Source: Parapristionchus giblindavisi (Eukaryota; Nematoda; Chromadorea; Rhabditida; Diplogasteridae). Taken from it: a DNA stretch of 64,000 nt. The DNA lies in the NCBI GenBank assembly GCA_943737045.1, contig CALSFV010000355.1, positions 228,010 through 292,009 of the forward strand, given 5' to 3'. Below the pieces are notes generated by a model. It was not told the DNA's origin. It searched no databases and saw only the letters and a program-made list of their open reading frames with translations. How positions within the stretch are numbered: the first letter of the stretch is position 1; each line of letters opens with the position of its first letter. Below are positions 12,634 to 22,025 of the stretch, in pieces. The position numbers and the translations under genes are program-made.

Positions 12634-12854
12634 TGGGAAATCTAAGTAAACTACTAGTATGAAAATACCAGAGGAGTCACCCAGAAAATCGTACAGGGTG
12701 CTGCAAAATTACGGAGACATGACTTCCTACATTTTCTATACGTTGAACCGATTTGCTCATGTGATGGGGCGGGAGATCAAAGATCATGTTCTGCCCTGTT
12801 GGATAAGGGATAATCTCTGCAAAAAAAATAACAATGACTCATGGTAAGTGCAAT

Positions 12855-12963
12855 CATCCATTGCATACAGAGAACAAAGACATTTTCGTATTCAATAAAG
12901 AGACTATGTTAGCATACTTTCGGTTTTATGATTAATTGGTTGACATCACTCTTCATCATTCCA
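12855..12963 (+). promoter_or_regulatory. Conserved upstream block of MSP-domain gene 1
   Basis: Shares blocks in the same order with 16248-16345 upstream of the second gene: ATCCATT, CAGAGAACAAAG, a TTCGTAT/TTGTGTAT block and GTTAGC-TACTTT. Conservation at the same distance before both start codons suggests a shared promoter region. It could simply be left over from the duplication. Confidence 0.45.
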
Positions 12964-13007
12964 TTTCACATTTTCCATTTCATATCTGGTACTTCGTCTC
13001 GTCAGAG

Positions 13008-15359
13008 ATGGTTGGCCAGCCGCCCGTTTCGCCCTCTAACGCCGTCAGCAGTCAGATCTCTTTCTCCTCCAACTCGGTACCGCTTTTCGGTTTCGGTTTC
13101 GGTACCAGGATTATCTGCGGTTTCCCAGGTTACGTACACGCCGAATGACAAACGTCAGATACACGTAATGGACGTCAGTAACAGGGGTGTTCGGGCAGTA
13201 ATGTTCAAGGTATACGGTAGTTACACCCGGGAACGGATCGTGAAGTGACTTATTTTCAGATGAAGTCGACCAATCCCAGTGTGTTCAAAATGCATCCTAT
13301 CTACTTCCAACTACAGGCTGGAGAGCGCAAGATGATCAAGTTCACCTTTAAGGGATTGCTCGCGGGAAAATCCCCGCGTCTCAAGGTAGGTATACCGTAG
13401 ACCAGAAACAGAAAACCGTTGACCAGAAACCCAAGACCGTAGGCCGTACCGTAGACCGTATACCGTAGACCTTAGTGAAATATGGAGAGAAGAATAGTTA
13501 GATTAGCCCTACAGAGGGTTTAAAGTACAGCTCTGTCGAGTATCTCGACGCGGAGGGCATTTGTATGATATATGCATTTGTACTCTGTGTATAAATATTT
13601 TTCGATTCTCAAAATCATACATTTCAGAATCCATTTTTGAACCAGTGTAACCTTTTAATTTCTCTTTAAAAAATTATATGCGCCGCAGTGAGACGCATGT
13701 ACAGTACTCTTCCAAGTTGTACCATATTTATCATATGCTCGCACACGATAAGAAAGATCTAGGAATAATGAATACATGCAGGAGCGCTTCACTGTGGTCA
13801 TGGCATATCCTCCCGAGCGTAGCTCCGATGTTAAGAGAATGTGGTCTCAGCTCAAGTTTGTCGATGTAAGAGATCAAAGATCAAAGATCAAAGATCAAGA
13901 ATAACCTTTCAGAAGATGTGCGAGTCGACGAACCGCAAGACTATTCCCATCCTGTACGAAGGTCATGAGAAGCAGCAGAAGGTGGACGCATCGGTACGTT
14001 AGTCATATACGTTACGGTAGTTTTGAGCAATGCCTGATTATTGATTGATTGTAGCAGAGAAGCAGCAAGAGCAACAAGAGCAGCAAGAGCAGCAAGAAGA
14101 AGAAGGGGGACAAAAAAGCAGCTGTAAGAACCCTGTTCTGTAGTCAGCGAGAGCGGTATAGCTCTCTAGTCGGCGAGAGTGGCATAGCTCTCTAGTCAGC
14201 GAGAGTGGCATAGCTCTCTAGTCGGCGAGAGTGGCATAGCTCTCTAGTCAGCGAGAGTGGCATAGCTCTCTAGTCAGCGAGAGTGGCATAGCTCTCTAGT
14301 CGGCGAGAGTGGCATAGCTCTCTAGTCAGCGAGAGTGGCATAGCTCTCTAGTCAGCGAGAGTGGCATAGCTCTCTAGTCGGCGAGAGTGGCATAGCTCTC
14401 TAGTCAGCGAGAGTGGCATAGCTCTCTAGTCAGCGAGAGTGGCATAGCTCTCTAGTCAGCGAGAGTGGCATAGCTCTCTAGTCAGCGAGAGTGGCATAGC
14501 TCTCTAGTCAGCGAGAGTGGCATAGCTCTCTAGTCGGCGAGAGTGGCATAGCTCTCTAGTCGGCGAGAGTGGCATAGCTCTCTAGTCAGCGAGAGTGGCA
14601 TAGCTCTCTAGTCAGCGAGAGTGGCATAGCTCTCTAGTCAGCGAGAGTGGCATAGCTCTCTAGTCAGCGAGAGTGGCATAGCTCTCTAGTCGGCGAGAGT
14701 GGCATAGCTCTCTAGTCAGCGAGAGTGGCATAGCTCTCTAGTCAGCGAGAGTGGCATAGCTCTCTAGTCAGCGAGAGTGGCATAGCTCTCTAGTCAGCGA
14801 GAGTGGCATAGCTCTCTAGTCAGCGAGAGTGGCATAGCTCTCTAGTCGGCGAGAGTGGCATAGCTCTCTAGTCAGCGACAGTGGCATAGCTCTCTAGTCG
14901 GCGAGAGCGTGATAGTGGAGCATAGTCTAACGTGTGTTTTTGCAGGAGTTGCGCATGCCGACGCCACCTCCTCCTATGGTCAAGTATCCAGCTGATGCCT
15001 CCAGTAGAGCTCGAGCTCAGAGCAAATCTCCGGCTCCGACTCCAGCACCTGAACCGGCTCCAGCCCCAGTCCAAGCTCCAGCACCAGTCCCAGCCCCAGC
15101 TCCCGCACCGGCTCCGGCTCCGGCTCCCGTTCAGGCACCTGCTCCCGCCCAAGCTCCAGCTCCCGCACAACAACAACAAGGTCCAGGCATCGTCTACATT
15201 ATCTATCAGAACGTAAGTCCATAAGTCCTTAAGTCTTAAGTCTTTAACGTCTTAACTCTTATACTAAGTCTCTGTATTTAGAACGAGGAGCCTCAATCGG
15301 AAGAAGGCGAAGATGACTCGGATGAGGATGATGACAAAAAGAAGAAGAAGAAGAAATGA
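13008..15359 (+). pseudogene. MSP-domain / Pro-Ala-rich gene 1, frameshifted in exon 1
   Basis: Exons 13008-13209, 13260-13385, 13782-13865, 13913-13993, 14055-14123, 14946-15212 and 15282-15359 match the downstream gene one for one. Exon 1 starts in the conserved frame (SNAVSSQISF, VPLFGFG) and then loses register. The matching continuation (YTPNDKRQIHV, GVRAVMFK) is in another frame, and the conserved start frame stops at GYVHAE. Compared with copy 2 there is a net +1 nt shift around 13098-13125, and the exons sum to 907 nt, not a multiple of 3. The rest is intact: MSP-like beta-strand region, Lys/Ser-rich linker, Pro-Ala repeats, acidic tail, final poly-Lys. Either a recent pseudogene or a base-call error. 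Confidence 0.75.
14145..14924 (+). repeat. 26-bp minisatellite, about 29 full copies
   Basis: Head-to-tail copies of CAGCGAGAGTGGCATAGCTC plus TCTAGT, with A/G variation at the second base. It fills most of intron 5 of MSP-domain gene 1 and is absent from the matching intron of gene 2, so it expanded after the duplication. The units abut with no spacers. Confidence 0.95.
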
Positions 15360-16247
15360 TCGATTATCGATTAATGGCGATTCAGTGGTTGATTGATTGA
15401 TGGAATGTCCCTTGCTATTGAAAAGAGTCTGCATGGATAAAGAGAGAATGCGCCTGCACAGAGTCTTAAACAATTTATGGAACAATTGAACGATACCTCC
15501 ACAGAACAATATATTCACAATAACAGCAAGATATTTTCATTCATTTTTAAAACATTTTAAACTTATAAATTTTAAACTCTAAAAATTTTTAAACCTTATC
15601 GGCTGATTAGTGTTGTCATCCCATCAACCCTACAAGATACGATAATAATGATTAGAACTTCGTTTGAGATGAGATATAGAAAAGAAAGGTCACAAATTGA
15701 ATTATCGCACAGTGAAAAAAGAACCCCACAGCACATAAGAACTGTGAAGTGTTACATTGAAATGTTTTTTATCGCAAAAGTAGTAAATATAAGGCATCAC
15801 AAGTATTGTGTGCGGTGGGTTACACTGTGATTATGGTAAGATCTACATTAACCGCACACTTAAATGTCGCCGGGTATAAATTAAATGAGTTAAAGTAATG
15901 AAAGAATGGTTTGAAGGTAGGTTGTGTTGTAAGAGAAACTATGAATCAGTTCAACGTCTCACTGTGCGCATTCTACATATAACGCAAATTCGTCGCACGA
16001 TTAAAAACTTTTGATGTACTTTTCGCCTCAAATCACATTTCCAAGAGGTCTGTGGTGTAGAGGACATGCTCAATACTGTTTCATACGGGTTCTATTCCCC
16101 CGGAATGATGTTCAGTCTACGTGGCAATTCAATCATCCACACTGATGCTTCGAAAATAATCAATATGTTTACAACTTTTTTCTCTTGCTGAACCGCGTCT
16201 CACCAGGGTCAAACGATTAAATGAAATCGTAACTTGATTACAAATTA
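15360..16247. other. Spacer between the two MSP-domain genes
   Basis: 3' flank of copy 1 and AT-rich sequence. At 16044-16107 there is a tRNA-like stretch with A-box-like TGTGGTGTAGAGG and B-box-like GGGTTCTATTCCC, probably a SINE remnant. No coding exon is apparent. Confidence 0.5.
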
Positions 16248-16345
16248 AATTATCCATTACGAGCAGAGAACAAAGAAATTTGTGTATGAAATAAATAGAT
16301 TAAGTTAGCGTACTTTGAATGATTAAATGGTCGACTTCATTTTTC
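16248..16345 (+). promoter_or_regulatory. Conserved upstream block of MSP-domain gene 2
   Basis: Contains ATCCATT, CAGAGAACAAAG, TTGTGTATGAAATAAAT and AAGTTAGCGTACTTT in the same order as at 12855-12963. About 50-150 bp before the start codon. Confidence 0.45.
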
Positions 16346-16398
16346 ATCACTTCATTGCAGATTTTCTGTCGTCTCGTGAGATATTTCTCTCGTGAGAG

Positions 16399-17893
16399 AT
16401 GGCTGCACGGTCTATGATGGCTCCAGTCACACTCTCCAACGCCGTCAGCAGTCAGATCACTTTCTCCATAGACACGGTACCGCTTTTCGGTTTCGGTTCC
16501 CAATATTATCCCCCGGTATCTCAGATGAGTTTCACTCCGTCGGACAAACGTCAGGTGCACGTTGTGGGCGTCACCAACAATGGTGTGCGTGCTGTGATGT
16601 TCAAGGTATACGGTAGCCACATCCTATAACGGATCGTGAAATGATTTATTTTCAGTTGAAGTCGACAAATCCCAGTATATTCAAAATGCATCCGGTCTAC
16701 TTCCAACTACAGCCTGGAGAGCGCAAGACTATGAAGTTCACCTTTAAGGGATTGTCCAAGCGCACCGCTCCGCGTCTCAAGGTATACCGTATACGGTAGC
16801 TCCTACAGTATCGAAAGGGGCGGAGCCTGTAATCGTTATAACGTAAATGTGTACAGGAGCGCTTCACCGTGGTGATGGCTTACCCTCCCGAACAAAGCAG
16901 CGATCTTAAGAAAATGTGGGACAAGCTCAAGTTTGACGAGGTAGGTGATCAAAGATCAAACATCAAAGATCAAAGATCGATTTTTAGAAAAGCGTCGAGG
17001 TGATCGATCGCAAGTGCATTCCCATCTACTACGATGGCTACGAGAAACAACAGAAGGATCTCGGGGCTGAAGTGGTACGGCAGATTGATTATTGATTATT
17101 AATTATTGATTGATTGATTATTGATTTGCAGCAGCTTCTAAGCGTAAAGAGGAAGAGACCTGTTAATCCAGATGAAAAACCATCCAAATCGGTAATTTTT
17201 TTGCATTACGTTTCTCTTCCCTAACGTCGTCACGGGAGATGGAACGACCATCGGGGCCTTTGTAGTGCGTTAATTCTTGAATGGAGTTTTGGCATACTGT
17301 AGGCTGTCCAAACAATGCATTTCTTCAGAACACTGGAACAAAAGAGTCTGAAGCATTGCCTGATAATCGAAGTGAACTTACTATTTTTGTTTGCAGAGCA
17401 AGCGCCTGCCTCGTGTTCCGAAGACACCTCCTCCTATGATCAAGTCGCCACCAGTTCAAACGAGCGCCAGACGAGGCTCTAAATCGGTGATGGGGCCTCC
17501 TGTTGTCGCCAAATCGCCAGCTCCACCTCCGGCACCAGTTCCAGTCCAAGCTCCAGCTCCTGTCCCGGTCACAGCTCCGGCTCCAGCTCCAGCCCCAGCT
17601 CCGGACCAAGCTCCAGTTCCAGCTCCAGCTGCGGCTCCAGGAGAGGCTCAAAACCTTGTGTATATTATCTATCAGAATGTAAGTACCAATTAAGTACACA
17701 GTTCTATGTAGCCTTTTAAAAATTTACATTTAAAGTGCATGCATACTTATTCTTGTACATCTACATATTATATTAATATTATTAATTTAATTAAGTTGAT
17801 TTTGTTTAGAACGATCAGCCTGATCCTCAATCCGAGGACGGCGAGGAAACCTCGGAGGAGGGGGATGAGAACAAGAAGAAGAAGAAGAAATGA
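16399..17893 (+). CDS. MSP-domain / Pro-Ala-rich protein, gene 2 (intact)
   Basis: Exons 16399-16605, 16656-16781, 16857-16940, 16988-17074, 17132-17191, 17397-17678 and 17810-17893 sum to 930 nt (309 aa). Residues about 10-140 form an MSP-like immunoglobulin-type beta fold: VPLFGFG, FTPSDKRQVHV, GVRAVMFKLKSTNPS, FQLQPGERKTMKFTF and FTVVMAYPPE, the spacing seen in nematode sperm MSP-domain proteins. A basic linker follows, then Pro-Ala repeats (about 205-275), a short hydrophobic VYIIYQN, a Glu/Asp-rich segment and a C-terminal Lys run. The tail is unusual for plain MSP and may bind a charged partner. Likely a sperm cytoskeletal or signalling adaptor. Exon phases are all zero, which favours domain duplication. 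Tandem paralogue of the broken copy 3.4 kb upstream. Confidence 0.85.
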
Positions 17894-18063
17894 TCGATTG
17901 ATCGATTGATGGCATCGATCAATTTATTGATTGATTGGCAGTTCCTCTAGCCCCTTGAGATAGAAAAGAGTCTACATGGACAAAAAGAGAATGCGCCTAC
18001 ACACGAGTCTATGAACAAATCACATTGAAACACCATGGGGCACATAATTAGCTAATTTATCTA

Positions 18064-18730
18064 CAGTCCCGCACGATCGCCCTGTCAAAAGGCGGGCCTC
18101 CGCGACAAGAATCTTGTCGCCTCATGTCGCATCTTTCTAAAAGAATTTTAAAACATTTCATTAGTTGTGATCATTGCATCATTAGATAAGATTAAGATCA
18201 CCGTTGAAACGAATAATATTGGTTAACTCTGGACAGAGTTATTGAAGGATCATAAATGACAGGGGTGCTACCGTAATCCCTTCAAATTTGAATTTCCCGC
18301 ACTTTTCATTGACCCGCGAAATCGATTTTCTCACGAACGTGCTTTAGAACGCTTTTTTCTCGTATTGGAAGTATTTCATTTGGAAGTATTGTAATTATTT
18401 CACAAAATACATGAAAAAATACAAAAGAAAATCCGCCAAAAGCGTTAGAAAACATGTTCGTTAGAAAATCGATTTTGCAGGGTCAATCAAAATTGCGGGA
18501 AATTCAAATTTGAAGGGATTACGGTAGCACCCCGTCAGCCATGATCCTTCAATAACTCTGTCCAGAGTTAACCAATTTTATTCGTTTCAACGGTGATCTT
18601 AATCTTATCTGATGATGCAATGATCACAACTAATGAAATGTTTTAAAATTCTTTTAGAAAGATGCGACATGAGGCGACAAGATTCTTGTCGCGGAGGCCC
18701 GCCTTTTGACAGGGCGATCGTGCGGGACTG
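18064..18730. mobile_element. TA-flanked palindromic element with CAGT ends
   Basis: The 667-bp unit begins CAGTCCCGCACGATCGCCC and ends with the inverse, bordered by TA on both sides. The arms (about 330 bp each) match almost to the centre near 18397. CAGT ends and a TA duplication are typical of Tc1/mariner-mobilised non-autonomous elements. No coding content. Confidence 0.8.
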
Positions 18731-19008
18731 TATTTAAAATTTTACATTTAAAATGCATGCAAACGTATACTGGTACATTAATTAATATTATTAATTTAAT
18801 GGGAAAAATAATGAGAATAATGATATTTTATAAGGGTGATTGTGTTAGGGATATGCGAGATCGTAAAGAAAGAACACTAAAACGGCATAATTGTGATAGA
18901 GTAATTAGAAAAAAAAACTAGACGGGACTAAACAGGACGTCGGTGATGTGAAAATTGAAGGATCATTTCCTTCGCAGGATCATTTCTGTAGTTTGTATTT
19001 CATATTAA

Positions 19009-19312
19009 AGATGGAGTCCCTCGGATATTTTCGTAAAGAAAGTGTGAAGACAGAAAGGTAGCAAAAGTTATTTTACCTCCCGTACACTATGATTCAGCTT
19101 ATTGATCGCTGGAAACATGAATGAACCATCAGGCCCGTGCAGGGAAAGGCGCGCTTTTTGAAAATTTAGGAAATTCGGCCAAAACTTGCGACAAATGGAT
19201 AACGACTCGTTTACCACTGCGCTGTGGGATAGATGAGAGGTTGCCTTAACTTCTCGCATGTTAATTGACATTAGCAAAAGAGATTTGAAATTTGATTGAT
19301 GCATGAAATGTG
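19009..19312. mobile_element. TTAA-bordered element with tRNA-like interior (diverged copy)
   Basis: Clearly related to 49931-50270: same order of blocks (ATTTTCGT, GTGAAGACAGAAAG, TAGCAAAAGTTATT, GGCGCGCTTTTTGAAAAT). TTAA flanks both ends. On the minus strand, AGCGCAGTGGTAAACGAG resembles an A box; the B box has decayed. The right terminal repeat is poorly kept. Confidence 0.55.
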
Positions 19313-19997
19313 TTAACTGCTACGAATATATACAGTCTCGCATATTCGCCGCTGTATTGGCCGTGATCTCCCGCAGGACATCTCATGTGCATTGAATAAG
19401 GGATTTACCATGTTTGCACTCGCCTTCCCTAAAAGATGCACGAGGTTCTTTCATGTCGCATCATCACACAGCCGTTTTATGAAGAGAATACAGATTTCAA
19501 AAATATTTCAATAGTTGAAACCGTTTGATTACCCGAACGGGATAAGGGTATTCTTCTGCTTTTATGTTTGGTATTGTTGCCAAATTGGCATAGTGCCATT
19601 TCAGTTAGAATCCACAAAATTGGAAATTTTTATTTTGAACTGTCGAATTGTCACCAGCACATTTGAAAATAAAGTTTTGTAAATGCCAAAAAATTCTTAT
19701 TTTCGACAGAACAGAGATCATTTTAATTGTTGCTCAAAGCGTACCGAAGATGTCTCAAGTTCAGAGATCACCGTGTATATCTCACAATTAATTTGTTGCA
19801 AACTAAAAATCACTTTTCTCCATTAACTAATCTACATATGCGCAAGAACAAATTCGATTAAGCAAATATAAAGACCTTCAATTTTCTAGTTTGCAGCGCA
19901 AACTTTGTTCCATTCCATTCCATTAATTGCTCCTCTCATAGTCGTGAGCGGCTGTTCGAGCTAGCCTTCTCTGCCTCTGAGCTCATTTGACCCCTCG

Positions 19998-20719
19998 ATG
20001 GGTTCCAAACCACTCACCACTTCGGACAGACAGGAGCTGGATACCGAACCGGAATCGTCGGACTCAGGTACCGTAGTTTTACCGTAGTACCGTAGCCATG
20101 TCGGAGTAACCGTGAAAGCTTTTTCTTGGTAAGAAGAGTAATGATCTTGACGCAAACATTAAATTATCAGACACTGAACTTACTACACTACTCACAAATT
20201 CGTCGCGTACCCCGAATGTCAATCCGCTATCGAAGGTCAAAACACCGGGAGGAATCCCGGAAAAGGATCCAGATCTATCATCTATCATCTATCCGACGTG
20301 GGTGGAGGTATGGTAGACGTCGATCAATAATATCTCTAATCAATAACATCTCAAATAAATCTATATTCAGATCATTGGATATTGTATCGGACTGTTTCCC
20401 GTGCTGTCCATTCCACTGTTCATGATCATTAACACGATTGATTTTCGTCGAAACGGACAGGTTTGTAGTTTGATCACTTGCTTTTGTAGTTTGAACTTTG
20501 ATCTTTGTAGGCTCTGAGTGAGCTGATCACAGTGCAACCCGAACATCCTTCCGTACGCTACGATCTACCGGATCCGGCCAAGTACAAGCTCTGGAGCTCT
20601 CAACGATTGTAAGTTGATCTTTGATCTTTGTGTTTTGGACTTTGATCTTTGATCTTTGCAGGAAGGAAGATCGCGAAACGCGTCTGATCGCAGAGGCCAG
20701 AGTGAACCGTCCGGATTGA
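19998..20719 (+). CDS. Truncated SLC6 paralogue: N-tail joined to TM12 and C-tail
   Basis: Exons 19998-20067, 20171-20307, 20371-20460, 20511-20608 and 20662-20719 join in phase to 453 nt (150 aa). Exon 2 matches the N-terminal tail of the complete transporter (TELTTLL, KTPGGIPEKDPD) and then switches to YPTWVE, which in the full gene (YPNWVE) is the end of the loop before TM12. Exon 3 is TM12 (IIGYCIGLFPVLSIP), exactly 90 nt as in the full gene. Exon 4 is 98 nt in both. The last intron before the C-tail also resembles its partner (GTTTGTAGTTTGATCAC). TM1-TM11 are gone, so it cannot transport. A single-pass protein or peptide is possible, since there is no stop or frameshift. The alternative is a young pseudogene with an in-frame deletion. 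Confidence 0.72.
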
Positions 20720-22025
20720 CCGACAACGAGTCGTGTGATACCTTCCCCGTGTGTACCGCGATGTAACGCTTGAAATGACAAAGAATTGGCCTTATATCAG
20801 TTGTCCAACGCATAACAGACAGACATGATCACTCATATTTATACTAACCCATAGGCGTTCTCGAAGAAAAATATGAAGACGTACCTACATATACTAGATA
20901 ACAATCTGGTCAGTCTTATGTATCTTATAGAACTTTTCATCGCTTCTTTACTTGTTCTAGACTAACTTTTGACTTGCATGAAAGGTAAAGAAAAGGACAT
21001 TAAAATATTCAAAATTCACTAAATCCCGTTCTTTAAATCCAAGGAATACGAAGCCCTGCGGGAGATCACTGCTAGGCCAGAGATAATTGTATTCTTATTT
21101 GTATTGTGCTGCTTCCATAAAGTGACGTGTACAAAGAAATATGATGAATGAGGAAAAATTTTATTCAAAAGAGCGATCAAAAAGCGATTTACTAAACTGC
21201 CATAATTAACAAATATAAATATATTAAAATTGGCAATCAAAAGATATTGAATTTTAGCTCTCGAAAAATATCAAATGTTGTTGACGAAATCATTCAAAAA
21301 GACTTTTAATTTAAAAAAAAAATACGAATGTCTGGTACATTCGAGTAACTCATTGCACATGTGAGGTACGTTGTGATTAATTCCTGAATAAAAAATATAT
21401 ATAATATAATTTAAATAATTTTTAAAACTTATAAACCACAATTAGTATTTTGTAGACTGAAAATATTTGCATTAAAAATAAATATTTTAACAGTATTTTT
21501 TTCTGTCTTGCACATGACTGGTACTTGTGAATGTGAAACAAACCTGTAAGTCAATCTGAAAAGATAAACAAATACTATTAATTTGATATTAAGCTTTCTC
21601 TTCAATGTCATCTTGCCTTAAAATGACGCCACAAGATAATTCGAAACTCTCCTCTCTCTGACAGAGAGATTCTGGCCCGTTTTTTTTCAACAAAAATATT
21701 AAACTCTAATTGTAACTCAAATAATATATTAGTCTCATTATGGGAAAATGTGTCAATCAAATTCTACTATTCCATTTTACGTTCTCACTTACCAATATCT
21801 CTCTCTCTCTCTCTCTCTTTCTCCAAGAAAGTACTCTCCACTTCGCACACTATCTCTTCACTCCTCTTCCTTTTCCTGCTTCTTTTTCACGACCTTTGAC
21901 TCTTTCACTCCTACTCTCTTCAATCTGCTATTTTGGGAAACCTTTTCCAAAGTTTTGTCAAATGCGCATTTCTGCCCAAAACAAAACAAAACCCCAAATC
22001 CTCTGATCACTCTCTCCTCTACCAC
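20720..22025. other. Intergenic, AT-rich
   Basis: Holds the 3' flanks of the truncated SLC6 gene and the nuclear receptor. One copy of a short dispersed repeat is at 21050-21088. A CT-rich run begins near 21798. No coding exon seen. Confidence 0.5.
21050..21088 (+). repeat. Dispersed short conserved block, copy 1
   Basis: GAAGCCCTGCGGGAGATCAC followed by TGCTAGGCCAGAGATAATT. The same block recurs at 32210-32250 and 45128-45166. Confidence 0.6.

Larger units (their letters stand above)
7715..12680. mobile_element. Nested stack of TTAA-flanked fold-back (long inverted repeat) elements
   Basis: Four or more inverted-repeat layers lie inside one another. Outermost arms: 7715-7750 and 12640-12680 (CTCTGGTATTT against AAATACCAGAGG). 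Second: 7854-8157 and about 12305-12600, beginning AAGGCGTTCTCG and bordered by TTAA. Inside the second lie two side-by-side palindromes, 8163-10311 and 10328-12290, also at TTAA or near-TTAA sites. A smaller one occupies about 8860-9300. The central parts contain transposase-like and LINE-like debris but no intact coding region. Confidence 0.85.

Noticed and set aside
12928..13248. Alternative start that would keep the second frame of MSP-domain gene 1 open from 12928
   Set aside because: The upstream part of that frame does not encode the conserved SNAVSSQ and VPLFGFG peptides, which are clearly in the other frame. A frameshift explains the exon better.
14145..14924. CRISPR-like regular repeat array
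   Set aside because: The 26-bp units abut without spacers, in an intron of a eukaryotic gene: a minisatellite.
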